NCBI RefSeq assembly: GCF_017916295.1 | Contig: NZ_JAFMSS010000003.1 | Location: 62,001-126,000 of the forward strand | DNA length: 64,000 bases | Reading direction: 5' to 3' | Origin: Rubellimicrobium arenae | Lineage (GTDB): Bacteria > Pseudomonadota > Alphaproteobacteria > Rhodobacterales > Rhodobacteraceae | Shown here: one piece after another, positions 50,565 through 59,272 of the stretch | Position numbering within the stretch: position 1 is the first letter of the stretch | Layout of the letters: each line of letters starts with the position of its first letter | The notes under the pieces: model-generated | Database searches by the model: none | Told to the model about the DNA's origin: nothing | Seen by the model: the letters and a program-made list of their open reading frames with translations, nothing else | Position numbers and translations under genes: made by a program

Positions 50565-51740
50565 TCATCCCCCCCGCAGCGCCCGCGTCCGGTCCACCAT
50601 GTCGCTGCCCAGCAGGCGCGCATGGGTCTCGATGGCAAAGCGGTCTGTCATCCCCGCAATGTAGTCGGCCACGATGCGGGCCAGCTCCGTCTCCGAGGCG
50701 ACCTCGGCCACGTCCTTGCGCCACTGCTTGGGCAGTTCCTGCGGATTCGCCATGAAGAGCGGGAAAAGGTCGTGGACGACGCCGGTCACGGCGCGGCGCA
50801 TCTCCACGACCTTGGGGGCGCGGTACATCCGATGGAACAGGAAGGTCCGGATCACTTTCAGGTCCTCCCAGAGCCCGGGGGAGAAGCGGATCATCATGCG
50901 GCCCGCATGCCGGATGTCGTCCACGGTCCGCGGCTCGGCCTCGGCCAGCGTCCTGCGGGCGAGCGTGATGACATCCTCGACCAGCACGCCGAAAAAGCGG
51001 CGGAGCGCCTCGTGGCGGCGGCGATAATAGTTGAGGCCGGGATATTTGCGGTCCACCTCGGCGAAGTTGTCGTGGAGGACGGGCAGCTCCGACAGCTCGT
51101 CGGTGCTGAACAGCTCGGCCCGCAGGCCATCGTGAAGGTCGTGGTGGGAATAGGCGATGTCGTCGGACAGGGCCGCGACCTGAGCCTCGGCGCTGGCGTG
51201 GGTGCCGAGTTCCAGGTCCTGGATGCGGTTGTACTCCTCGAGCGCGTAGGGCGCCGGACGTGGGACCGGGCCGTTGTGCTTGGCGATGCCTTCCAGCGTC
51301 TCCCAGGTCAGGTTGAGACCGTCCCATTCGGCGTAATGCCGCTCCAGCTTGGTTACGATGCGGATGGCCTGGGCGTTGTGGTCGAACCCGCCGTAGGGGG
51401 CCATCAGCTCGTTGAGCGCGTCCTCGCCGGTATGACCGAAGGGCGGGTGGCCGAGGTCATGGGCCAGGGCCACGGCCTCGGTCAGCTCGGTGTTGAGGTT
51501 GAGCGCGGCGGACACCGTTCGGGCGACCTGCGCCACCTCGATCGAATGGGTGAGGCGCGTGCGGAAGTAGTCGCCCTCGTGCTCGATGAAGACCTGGGTC
51601 TTGTGCTTGAGGCGGCGGAAGGCCGAGGCGTGGATGATGCGGTCGCGGTCCCGTTGGAACGGGGTGCGGAAGTGGCTTTCCTCCTCGGGGTGGAGCCGGC
51701 CGCGGCTATGGGCGGGGAGGCAGGCGAAAGGGGCGTGCAT
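50565..51740 (-). CDS. dgt: Deoxyguanosinetriphosphate triphosphohydrolase-like protein
   Basis: The 391-residue HD-domain dNTPase has FRTPFQRDRDRIIHASAFRR, RTRLTHSIEVAQVARTV (His), ALAHDLGHPPFGHTGEDALN (HD motif) and ALSDDIAYSHHDLHDGLRAE (third metal-ligand aspartate). It cuts dNTPs to nucleoside and triphosphate and controls dNTP pools. It is the first gene in the leftward dgt-argS-SPOR-nagZ-scpA-scpB series and is divergent from the PBP gene. Confidence 0.95.
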   Translation of the reverse strand: MHAPFACLPAHSRGRLHPEEESHFRTPFQRDRDRIIHASAFRRLKHKTQVFIEHEGDYFRTRLTHSIEVAQVARTVSAALNLNTELTEAVALAHDLGHPPFGHTGEDALNELMAPYGGFDHNAQAIRIVTKLERHYAEWDGLNLTWETLEGIAKHNGPVPRPAPYALEEYNRIQDLELGTHASAEAQVAALSDDIAYSHHDLHDGLRAELFSTDELSELPVLHDNFAEVDRKYPGLNYYRRRHEALRRFFGVLVEDVITLARRTLAEAEPRTVDDIRHAGRMMIRFSPGLWEDLKVIRTFLFHRMYRAPKVVEMRRAVTGVVHDLFPLFMANPQELPKQWRKDVAEVASETELARIVADYIAGMTDRFAIETHARLLGSDMVDRTRALRGG

Positions 51741-51874
51741 CTACAGGATTCCTAGGGACTTCCATTTCGATCTTAAGGCGAGCGGAGGGAAAGGATAGGC
51801 CGAAACGGCGATCCAGGGCCGGTTGACGGCCCGAGGCCGGGTCCTATCTGTCCGGCCCCAATTCTTGAGCCCGA

Positions 51875-54664
51875 ATGGCCTCCGACGACCCAAAGCCCGG
51901 CCAGGTGGATTTCTCGATCCTCCAAGCGGCCATCGCACGCGCCCTCGCCAAGGAGCGGGAGTCGAAGGCTGCGACGGGCGAGCCTGCACCGGACGCGGAC
52001 CTGTCCTCCATGCGGCAGGCGGTCGATCGGGTCCTGGGCAGCCCTGTCCCCCAGGCTGCGCCCCCGCCGACGGCTCCGTCGGCCGCCGCGGCGCGTCCAC
52101 CCGAGCCGGTCCGTCCCGCCGAGACGCCGCGCCCCGTCGATCCGGTGTCCCCGCCCCGGGTTCCCCCTGCGGAGCCCCCTCAGTCCGCATCGCAGGGACC
52201 GACCATCGCCAGCCGTGACTTCATCCAGCGGCTGCGGGAGGAGGAGCGACGGCGGCGGGCGATGTCCGCCAACGGGCCGGGCGAGGTCGTGGATCTTCGC
52301 GGGGTTCGGCCCGTCGAGGGCAAGCCGGCCGACCCCGGCCCTGTCCAGCCTCAGCCCCGGATTCAACCGGCGGTGCCGGAGCCCGGACCGGCCGACCGGC
52401 CCGAGCCGGTTCCGCAGCCTGCCGAGCCGGAGGCGGCCGTCCCCGAGGCGGCGGGGCCCTCGCCCGTGCCACCGGATCCCGTCGCGGCAATGGGGCCGTC
52501 CCTGGCCGCCCCAGAGCCGTCGCTGGGCGAGGCCCTGCGCACCGTGTCGTCGGCCCTCCGGCGGGAAACGGCGGCCAAGGTGCGGGCCGTCGGAACCAGG
52601 GTGGCCGGCGGAGCCTCCAGCCTCCGATCGGGCCTGACCGGCCGGGCGCGTCCGGCGGCCCGGCCCGAGCCGCGCGTCGAGGTCGCCCGGCCGACGCCCA
52701 CGCCCGTCGTTCGGCCGCGCCGGTCGCAGGCGCCGGGAACCTTGGTTATCCGGCGGGGGTGGCGGCTCTTCATCATCGCCCTCCTGTTCCTTGGCGTGGG
52801 GGCCGGCAGTTCGCTCGTGGCGGTCTGGCTCGCCATGCGCGACCTGCCGCTCGCCGACATCCTGCCCCAGGTCGAGGCGCCCAGCCTTCTGGTCCGCACG
52901 GTGGATGGCCAGATCCTGACGACGCAAGGGGCCTACCGCGCCCCCTATGTCACGCTGGACCGGATGCCGCCCGCGCTGATCGATGCCGTCGTCAGCATCG
53001 AGGACCGGCGCTTCCGGGAGCACGGGGGCGTGGACTGGCGGGGCGTCGGACGCGCGCTGTTCCGCAACGTCACGGCCGGAGGCGTGGTCGAAGGCGGCAG
53101 TACGATCACGCAGCAGCTGGTCAAGATCCTCTACCTGGAGCCGGAGCGCACCCTGGGGCGCAAGCTGCAGGAGGCCGTCCTGGCCACCACGCTCGAACGG
53201 CAGCTTGGCAAGGACCGCATCCTCGAGCTGTACCTGAACTCGGTCTACCTGGGATCCGGAGCCTACGGGATGCCGGCGGCGGCCCAGACCTACTTCGACA
53301 AGACCGTGAGCGACCTCACGCTGCCCGAAGCCGCCACTCTGGCCGCCTCCATCCAGCTTCCATCCCAGATCAATCCGGTCGCGGACCTCGGGGCCGTGCA
53401 GAATCGCGCCGCGCTGGTGCTCACGCTCATGGAGCAGCAGGGGCGGATCGACACGGAAACGCGGGACCGGGCGCTGATCGACCTTGCCGCCCTGTCGCCG
53501 GATCCGCCTTCGACCCGGGCGGGCAGCTACTTCGCCGATTGGGTGCTGAAGCAGCTGGAGGCCCTGCAAGGGGCCCGATCCCAGGAGCTGGCGGCCACGG
53601 CGACGCTGGACCCCGAGCTTCAGGCCCAGGCGGAAGCGATCGTCCGGGACGTGATCACCCGGGAGGGCGCGGCGGCCGGAGCCTCGCAGGCTGCCCTTGT
53701 CGCGATGACGCCCAACGGCCGGGTGCGCGCCATGGTGGGCGGGATCGACTACCGCCAGAGCCAGTTCAACCGTGCGGCGGACGCGCGCCGGCAGCCCGGC
53801 TCGACCTTCAAGCTGTTCGTCTACATGGCGGCGCTCATCAAGGGCGAGACGCCCGACAGCCCGATCTCGGACGAGCCTCTCGAGATCGACGGCTGGGCGC
53901 CCGAGAACTTCGACGAGAGGAGCCATGGCACCGTCACCCTGCGGGAAGCCTTCGTGCAGTCCTACAACCTCGCGGCGGTCCGGCTGGCGCAGCAGCTGGG
54001 CCTGCCCGACGTGGTGGAGGTGGCGCGCCGTTTCGGCATCGAGGGCCGGCTGGCCGAGCGGCCCTCGCTCGCGCTCGGCACCTCGGAGACGACGCTTCTC
54101 GACATGACGGAGGCCTATGCCGCCGTCGCGCTGGGCCGGGCGCCGGTGCGCGCCACGGGCATCGAATCGCTGAGCTTCGGCGGGGAACGCAGCGCCCTGG
54201 GCGTGACCGGCACCAACGACCGCGAGCAGACCCGGCTGACGCGCACGCGGAACCCGATACTGTCCATGCTGCGGGACGTGGTGGCGAACGGGACCGGACG
54301 CGCCGCGGCGGTTCCGGGGCTTCGCGTGGCCGGCAAGACCGGAACCAGCCAGGACAACCGGGACGCCTGGTTCATCGGCTTTGCGGACGGCCTCGTGATC
54401 GGGGTCTGGGTGGGCAACGACGACAACTCGCCCATGGACCGCGTGACCGGAGGCGGCCTTCCGGCCGAGATCTTCCGCCGCACCATGATCGCCGCCAAGG
54501 GCGAGCAGGCCGCGGCCGACGCGCCCGCCCCCGAGCCGGCCGCGGCACCGGCCCGGGCCCCGCAATGCGACATCCGGGCGTGCTCGGCCGCCTATCAGTC
54601 GTTCCGGGCCGAGGACTGCACTTATCAGCCCCTTGAAGGGCCGCGCCAGATCTGCACCCGTTGA
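51875..54664 (+). CDS. Class A penicillin-binding protein (PBP1A type)
   Basis: The 929-residue bifunctional peptidoglycan synthase has a very long proline/alanine-rich cytoplasmic N-terminus (residues 1-290) and then one membrane helix (LFIIALLFLGVGAGSSLVAV, about 296-315). The glycosyltransferase domain follows (catalytic Glu in SIEDRRFREHGGVDWRG near 374; EGGSTITQQLVKIL). The transpeptidase has SxxK in QPGSTFKLF near 642, SYN in VQSYNLAAVRLA, and KTGTS near 820. The C-terminal tail has three cysteines (QCDIRACSAAYQ and AEDCTYQ). The N-terminus is longer than in E. coli and may bind cytoplasmic partners. Confidence 0.95.
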   Translation: MASDDPKPGQVDFSILQAAIARALAKERESKAATGEPAPDADLSSMRQAVDRVLGSPVPQAAPPPTAPSAAAARPPEPVRPAETPRPVDPVSPPRVPPAEPPQSASQGPTIASRDFIQRLREEERRRRAMSANGPGEVVDLRGVRPVEGKPADPGPVQPQPRIQPAVPEPGPADRPEPVPQPAEPEAAVPEAAGPSPVPPDPVAAMGPSLAAPEPSLGEALRTVSSALRRETAAKVRAVGTRVAGGASSLRSGLTGRARPAARPEPRVEVARPTPTPVVRPRRSQAPGTLVIRRGWRLFIIALLFLGVGAGSSLVAVWLAMRDLPLADILPQVEAPSLLVRTVDGQILTTQGAYRAPYVTLDRMPPALIDAVVSIEDRRFREHGGVDWRGVGRALFRNVTAGGVVEGGSTITQQLVKILYLEPERTLGRKLQEAVLATTLERQLGKDRILELYLNSVYLGSGAYGMPAAAQTYFDKTVSDLTLPEAATLAASIQLPSQINPVADLGAVQNRAALVLTLMEQQGRIDTETRDRALIDLAALSPDPPSTRAGSYFADWVLKQLEALQGARSQELAATATLDPELQAQAEAIVRDVITREGAAAGASQAALVAMTPNGRVRAMVGGIDYRQSQFNRAADARRQPGSTFKLFVYMAALIKGETPDSPISDEPLEIDGWAPENFDERSHGTVTLREAFVQSYNLAAVRLAQQLGLPDVVEVARRFGIEGRLAERPSLALGTSETTLLDMTEAYAAVALGRAPVRATGIESLSFGGERSALGVTGTNDREQTRLTRTRNPILSMLRDVVANGTGRAAAVPGLRVAGKTGTSQDNRDAWFIGFADGLVIGVWVGNDDNSPMDRVTGGGLPAEIFRRTMIAAKGEQAAADAPAPEPAAAPARAPQCDIRACSAAYQSFRAEDCTYQPLEGPRQICTR

Positions 54665-54717
54665 GGGCGGTCGCAGGGCTGACTATATCCGTTCCGACAG
54701 GCCCCGGAGGTCCCCAG

Positions 54718-55056
54718 ATGTCGTTCCAGATGCCCATTCTTCCCCCCACCGTCACCCCGCGCGCCTTTGCGCGGCTCCAGGAGATCCGCGCCGCCGAGCA
54801 GGGCAAGGCCCTGCGCGTGGCCGTCGCGGGCGGCGGCTGCTCGGGCTTCCAGTACGAAATCCAGCTCGACGATCCCAAGGCGGACGACCTCGTGCTGACC
54901 GGCGAGGGCGAGACGGTCGTCGTCGACCCGGTGTCCCTGCCCTTTCTCGCCTCCGCCAAGATCGATTTCTCGGAGGAACTGATCGGGGCCCGGTTCGTCA
55001 TCGACAACCCGAACGCGACGGCCTCCTGCGGGTGCGGGACCTCCTTCTCCATCTGA
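54718..55056 (+). CDS. A-type iron-sulfur carrier (HesB/IscA/ErpA family)
   Basis: The 112-residue product has three conserved cysteines: Cys41 in GGGCSGFQYEIQL, and Cys104 and Cys106 in ATASCGCGTSFSI. It accepts Fe-S clusters and passes them to apo-proteins. ATG 54718 has GGAGG 7 nt upstream. It lies between the PBP and xth genes on the same strand. ErpA is the likeliest orthologue, but IscA/SufA cannot be excluded. Confidence 0.93.
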   Translation: MSFQMPILPPTVTPRAFARLQEIRAAEQGKALRVAVAGGGCSGFQYEIQLDDPKADDLVLTGEGETVVVDPVSLPFLASAKIDFSEELIGARFVIDNPNATASCGCGTSFSI

Positions 55057-55080
55057 TCGCGGTCGGCTAGGGTCGCGGCC

Positions 55081-55863
55081 ATGAAGATTGCGACCTACAA
55101 CATCAACGGAATCCGCGCGCGGCTCGAGACCGTGACCTCCTGGCTGTCGGAGCAGGCGCCCGACGTGGCGCTCCTCCAGGAGATCAAGATCGTGGACGAG
55201 GCCTTCCCGCGCGAGGAGATCGAGCGGCTGGGCTACCGCATCGCCACCCACGGGCAGAAAAGCTTCAACGGCGTCGCCATCCTGTCGAAGCTGCCCCTCG
55301 AGGATGTGACCCGCGGCCTGCCGGGCGACGATTCCGACGATCACGCCCGCTGGATCGAGGGCACGGTGATCGGCGGGCAGCGCGCCGTCCGGGTCTGCTG
55401 CCTCTACCTGCCCAACGGCAATCCGACGCCGGGGCCCAAGTACGACTACAAGCTTCGCTGGATGGAACGGATGCACGCCCGGGTGCGGGAGTTTCTCCCG
55501 CTCGAGGAGCCGATCGTGTTCGCGGGCGACTACAACGTGATCCCCGAGGCCCGCGACGTCCGCCAGCCCGACAACTGGCGCGAGGATGCGCTGTTCCTGC
55601 CCGAATCGCGCGCGGCGTTCCGGCGGCTCGAGTCGCTCGGCCTGTATGATGCGATCCGGCTGAGGTCGCAGGCGGCCGGCCTGTATTCCTTCTGGGACTT
55701 CCAGCGCGGCTCCTGGGAGCGGGACAACGGCATCCGCATCGACCACCATCTGCTGACGCCCCAGGCCGCCGATCTGCTGGTGGACGCCTGGATCGAGCGG
55801 GAGGCCCGCGGCGGGGCCAAGCCGTCGGACCACGTGCCGGTCTGGATCGACCTCGACGCCTGA
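55081..55863 (+). CDS. xth: Exodeoxyribonuclease III
   Basis: The 260-residue AP endonuclease/3' exonuclease starts MKIATYNINGIRARLETVTS. It has the metal-binding glutamate in LLQEIKIVDE, KSFNGVAILSKLPL, FAGDYNVIPEARDVRQPDNW, GLYSFWDFQRGSWERDNGIR and the catalytic SDHVPVWIDL. It repairs abasic sites. It lies 24 bp after the Fe-S carrier gene. Confidence 0.96.
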   Translation: MKIATYNINGIRARLETVTSWLSEQAPDVALLQEIKIVDEAFPREEIERLGYRIATHGQKSFNGVAILSKLPLEDVTRGLPGDDSDDHARWIEGTVIGGQRAVRVCCLYLPNGNPTPGPKYDYKLRWMERMHARVREFLPLEEPIVFAGDYNVIPEARDVRQPDNWREDALFLPESRAAFRRLESLGLYDAIRLRSQAAGLYSFWDFQRGSWERDNGIRIDHHLLTPQAADLLVDAWIEREARGGAKPSDHVPVWIDLDA

Positions 55864-55953
55864 TGGCGGGTCGATCAGGGTTGTGCTGACCTGGGGGAAC
55901 CTTGAGCGGACTTTTGCCGTTGCATCGGCACATCACGTTCAGGAGTCGCTTCG

Positions 55954-56325
55954 ATGCCCCCCCGTTCCCCGGCGCTTGCGTTGGCGGCGGCCGTCTTGCT
56001 GTGCCCGAGCGCCGTTCTGTCGGCCTGCAGCACCGAAGCCACGGGCGCAGGTTGCGTCCGCGTGCTCGAGACGCCGTTGAACCGCGCCCCCCTCCTCGAA
56101 GCGTCCACGCGCAGCAGCGGGTCCGCGGCGGGCCCCTCCGTGGCCGTGGGCGAGGTTCTTCCCCGGGGACGCTACTCCATCATCCTGAATGCGGATTATT
56201 ACGGGCTTCCACCGGTTTCGGACGGATGGGTCTACATGCGGGTCGGGCATGACGCCTACCGCGTGGACTGGCGGAGCCATCAGGTGCTCGAACGCGTGAC
56301 CGAGCGGGCTGCGGCGAACTTCTAG
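55954..56325 (+). CDS. Small lipoprotein with RcnB-like domain
   Basis: The 123-residue product has a signal ending in a lipobox-like VLSAC (Cys25). The C-terminal 50 residues (LPRGRYSIILNADYYGLPPV then SDGWVYMRVGHDAYRVDWRS) follow the pattern of RcnB, a periplasmic protein tied to nickel/cobalt efflux and often found alone in alphaproteobacteria. No rcnA transporter is nearby. Because the match is short, the family call is moderate. It is a single gene after xth with a 90-bp gap. Confidence 0.7.
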   Translation: MPPRSPALALAAAVLLCPSAVLSACSTEATGAGCVRVLETPLNRAPLLEASTRSSGSAAGPSVAVGEVLPRGRYSIILNADYYGLPPVSDGWVYMRVGHDAYRVDWRSHQVLERVTERAAANF

Positions 56326-56331
56326 GCCATC

Positions 56332-57477
56332 TCAGGCGGGCTTCGTCGCGTCGAAGCGGTAGAGCCAGTCGAAGCGCCGAAGGAAGGTCTCCGGGCTGAC
56401 CGCGCCGATGAGACGGAGCCCCCAAAGCGCGGCCTGTCGCGCCGGGCCGCTCAGGTGATAGTTGCGGGCGTTGGCATTGGCCGCCGCCAGGGCGCGCCGG
56501 ACCCGGTCCCGTCGCTGCGCCTGATAGGAGGCGAGATCCCCCTTCACAGCCTCGCGGGCCAGAATCCAGGCATCCTCGAGCGCGAGGTTCGCGCCCTGGG
56601 CGAGAAACGGCAGGGTCGGATGGGCGGCGTCGCCCAGCACCACGGCGCGGCCGTCCTGCCACCGCTCCGGAACGGGGTGGCGGAACAGGCCCCAGCGCCC
56701 CACCTCCTGCACCTTGGCCAGGATCCCCGCCAGATCGGGGCAGACGTCCGAAAAGGCGCGGCGCAGGTTGTCGGGGCTGTCCCGATGAGCCCACCCCTCC
56801 TCGGTCCAGGCGGCCTCGGCCCGCACGGCTACCACATTCAGCCGACCGTCCCGCAGAGGATAGGTGACGACGTGCCGGCCAGGCGCCATCCAGATGCGGG
56901 CGACGGGCTCCTGACGGGCGGTCACCAGGGCGCGCCAGGCCACCTGCCCGGTGAAGAAGGGCGCGTCCCCGCCGGCCAGATGCCTGCGGACAACCGAATG
57001 CAGGCCGTCGGCCCCGACCACCAGACCCGCCCGAAGCTCGGCGCCATCGTCCAGCCGCACCCCTTGCGAGGTCACGGCTTCGACCCGCGCTCCGGTGCGG
57101 ATCGGGATGCCGGCGGCCAGAACGGCCTCGTGCAGGAGGCCGATCAGTTCCGCCCTGTGAAAGAAGTAGTAGTCGTCCCCCGCGCGCCCAAGATCGAAGC
57201 GGGCGACCCTGCGTCCCGACAGCGCGTCGAAGGGCTCGATGGCCCGGGCCCGAAGCCCGGTCGCCTCCATGGCGGCCCCGAGCCCGAGACCGCGCAGCAC
57301 GGCGGCGCCATTCGGCGTGATCTGGAGGCCGGAGCCGATCTCGGCAATCGCTCGGGCCTGTTCGAGCACCTCGACCCGCGCACCGCGCCGGGCCAAGGCC
57401 AGGGCCAGGGCCACGGCGAGCCCGGCGATTCCCCCACCGGCGACAAGGATGTCGGCCGGGGCCTTGGTCGTGGCCAT
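56332..57477 (-). CDS. FAD-dependent aromatic monooxygenase (salicylate hydroxylase-like)
   Basis: The 381-residue flavoprotein has the N-terminal dinucleotide fold (ILVAGGGIAGLAVALALA), the middle DG motif (LVVGADGLHSVVRRHLAG), and the second FAD motif (VVLGDAAHPTLPFLAQGANL). This is the class A single-component hydroxylase layout of salicylate or 3-hydroxybenzoate 6-hydroxylases; the substrate is unknown. Its ATG overlaps the dksA stop by one base, so it is translated from the dksA message. Confidence 0.9.
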   Translation of the reverse strand: MATTKAPADILVAGGGIAGLAVALALALARRGARVEVLEQARAIAEIGSGLQITPNGAAVLRGLGLGAAMEATGLRARAIEPFDALSGRRVARFDLGRAGDDYYFFHRAELIGLLHEAVLAAGIPIRTGARVEAVTSQGVRLDDGAELRAGLVVGADGLHSVVRRHLAGGDAPFFTGQVAWRALVTARQEPVARIWMAPGRHVVTYPLRDGRLNVVAVRAEAAWTEEGWAHRDSPDNLRRAFSDVCPDLAGILAKVQEVGRWGLFRHPVPERWQDGRAVVLGDAAHPTLPFLAQGANLALEDAWILAREAVKGDLASYQAQRRDRVRRALAAANANARNYHLSGPARQAALWGLRLIGAVSPETFLRRFDWLYRFDATKPA

Positions 57478-57899
57478 CAGTCGTCCCGGTGCACCTTCTC
57501 GCGACGCTCGTGGCGCTCCTGCGCTTCCAGGGTCATGGTCGCGATGGGCCGGGCGTCCAGCCGCTTGAGCGAGATGGGCTCGCCCGTGATTTCGCAGTAG
57601 CCGTATTCCCCATCCTCGATGCGGCGGAGCGCCGCGTCGATCTTGGACACCAGCTTGCGCTGGCGGTCCCGGGTCCGAAGCTCGAGCGCGCGATCGGTTT
57701 CCTCCGACGCGCGGTCCGCGATGTCGGGGATGTTGCGGGTCGAATCCTTCATGCCCTCGATCGTGTCGCGGGATTCATTCAGAAGTTCATTCTTCCAGGC
57801 GATCAGCTTGCGGCGGAAATATTCCAGCTGGCGATCGTTCATGAAGGGTTCGTCCTCGGCGGGACGGTAATCCTCCGGAAGGAATATTTCGGCTTTCAT
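57477..57899 (-). CDS. dksA: RNA polymerase-binding transcription factor DksA
   Basis: The 140-residue DksA has a long helical hairpin with the tip motif DIADRAS (Asp62 and Ala64 matching E. coli Asp74/Ala76), then a C-terminal finger EYGYCEITGEPISLKRLDAR. Only one of the four zinc-finger cysteines is present (Cys102), as in the short alphaproteobacterial DksA type, so it probably binds no zinc. It works with ppGpp on RNA polymerase to control stable RNA and stress promoters. Upstream is a 446-bp gene-free region. Confidence 0.93.
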   Translation of the reverse strand: MKAEIFLPEDYRPAEDEPFMNDRQLEYFRRKLIAWKNELLNESRDTIEGMKDSTRNIPDIADRASEETDRALELRTRDRQRKLVSKIDAALRRIEDGEYGYCEITGEPISLKRLDARPIATMTLEAQERHERREKVHRDD

Positions 57900-58345
57900 G
57901 GCTGCTCCCCTGTCCGGCCGAAAACTGGCACGTGAAGGTCACCAGTCGTCCGGCTTTCCCTGCTGTCCTGATCGGGCTCCTACACGTCCCGCCCGTCGCT
58001 GTCACGCCCCGTTTTCGTGAGTTGCGACCGAGACTTGGCAAGGGATGCTGGACCGCCTGCCCACGTTCCCCCGCAAGAGCAACGGTTCCCGCAACTTGCG
58101 CGCGAATTGTCCGCCTGGGGCTCCTGGGGATGTGATGGGAACGCAACTGTGGCCGTGACGTGAAATGAACTGACATTTCTTTGCCATGTTCGGGACTGCC
58201 GTGCCGCAACTTAGGTTTACGATTCCTGTACACCTGGATTCGGCGCCGAACATGGGCTGGACGGCTTGCAACCGGCAGGTTAGGCCCACGGCCGCGGATG
58301 GCCGGACCGGCCTCCGGGGTCCCACCACCGTAAGGGAGCACGGGC
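57900..58345. other. Gene-free region between dksA and a small membrane protein gene
   Basis: This 446-bp divergent region holds the dksA promoter/leader and the start region of the 59-residue protein gene. A 10-bp perfect inverted repeat with a 52-nt interior (58184-58255) is listed separately. No convincing protein was found; possible frames lack codon bias. It could encode a small RNA. Confidence 0.45.
58184..58255. repeat. 10-bp perfect inverted repeat enclosing 52 nt
   Basis: CCATGTTCGG (58184-58193) and CCGAACATGG (58246-58255) are exact reverse complements. The A/T-richer interior (GCAACTTAGGTTTACGATTC is part of it) contrasts with the GC-rich surroundings. It could be the closing stem of an RNA or two half sites for one regulator. 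Confidence 0.5.
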
Positions 58346-58525
58346 ATGATCTATCCTTTGGGGGGCCTTCTGCTCGGGGCGATTCTGGGCGGGCTGAACG
58401 CGCGGCGGCGCGGCGGCCGGCGGCTCGACCTGCTGCAATGGACCGCGGTCGGCGCCATCGTCGGCGCCATCGTCGGGGTGTTCCTTCTGGTCATCCTCGA
58501 GCGGAATGGAGTCGCCGCCGGGTGA
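58346..58525 (+). CDS. Small inner-membrane protein, 59 residues
   Basis: The product has two membrane helices (MIYPLGGLLLGAILGGLNAR and TAVGAIVGAIVGVFLLVILE) joined by a very basic loop (RRRGGRRLD), so it probably forms a hairpin with the loop in the cytoplasm. AAGGGAG lies 8 nt upstream of ATG 58346, and codon use fits its neighbours. No family is recognised. It is followed after 42 bp by an M48 protease gene on the same strand, which may be its partner. Confidence 0.75.
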   Translation: MIYPLGGLLLGAILGGLNARRRGGRRLDLLQWTAVGAIVGAIVGVFLLVILERNGVAAG

Positions 58526-58567
58526 CCGCTGCTTGAGAGGCGGGGCGCGCGATCCCATATCGGGATC

Positions 58568-59272
58568 ATGCTCAGGTTCCTGCCGATCGTCCTCCTTGTC
58601 GTGGCCGCCGTCGTCTACGCCCATCTCATGGCGCGGCGCACCGCGCTGGAGCTCGACCGGCGGTCGGCCGAGCTGATCGATCCGGACCTGCGGCGGGTCT
58701 TCGGACGGCTGGCCGAGGCGCTCGATCTGCCCCGGATCCGGGTGCATCTTTACGACGTGCCGATGATCAACGGCCTGGCCAGCCCGGATGGCCGCGTCTT
58801 CATCACCCGGGGCTTCTATGACCGCTTCCGCGCAGGTCAGGTCACGGGCGAGGAACTGGCCAGCGTCGTCGCCCACGAACTGGGCCACGTCGCCCTCGGT
58901 CACGCGCGGCGGCGGATGATCGACTTCAGCGGGCAGAACGCGGTGAGGATGGGGCTGGCCATGGTGCTGGGGCGGGTCCTGCCCGGCCTGGGCGTCTGGC
59001 TCGCGCAGGCGATCATGCACCTCGTCGCCGCTGGCCTGTCCCGCCGGGACGAATACGAGGCCGATGCCTATGCGACGGCCCTGCTGATGAAGGCCGGGAT
59101 CGGGACAGGCCCGCAGAAGTCGCTGTTCCGGAAGCTCGGGCTCATGGCTGGGCGGGGCGCCGCCCAGGCGCCGGCCTGGCTCCTGACCCACCCCCGGACC
59201 GAGGAGCGCATCGCCGCCATCGAGGCCAACGAACGGCGCTGGCTCAAGGGGCGGCCGGACGCTCCTGCCTGA
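58568..59272 (+). CDS. M48-family membrane metalloprotease
   Basis: The 234-residue product has an N-terminal membrane helix (LRFLPIVLLVVAAVVYAHLM), the zinc motif in ASVVAHELGHVALGHARRRM (near residue 102), a third ligand in RRDEYEADAYATALLMKAG (near 165), and the C-terminal LLTHPRTEERIAAIEANERR. This is the HtpX/Ste24-like M48 layout, a quality-control protease for membrane or periplasmic proteins. Its end overlaps the convergent holC end by 29 bp. Confidence 0.93.
   Translation: MLRFLPIVLLVVAAVVYAHLMARRTALELDRRSAELIDPDLRRVFGRLAEALDLPRIRVHLYDVPMINGLASPDGRVFITRGFYDRFRAGQVTGEELASVVAHELGHVALGHARRRMIDFSGQNAVRMGLAMVLGRVLPGLGVWLAQAIMHLVAAGLSRRDEYEADAYATALLMKAGIGTGPQKSLFRKLGLMAGRGAAQAPAWLLTHPRTEERIAAIEANERRWLKGRPDAPA

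Noticed and set aside
52759..54636. Long plus-strand frame overlapping the PBP gene in another phase
   Set aside because: It is a GC-bias shadow of the PBP reading frame; the product is arginine/glycine-rich with no motifs.
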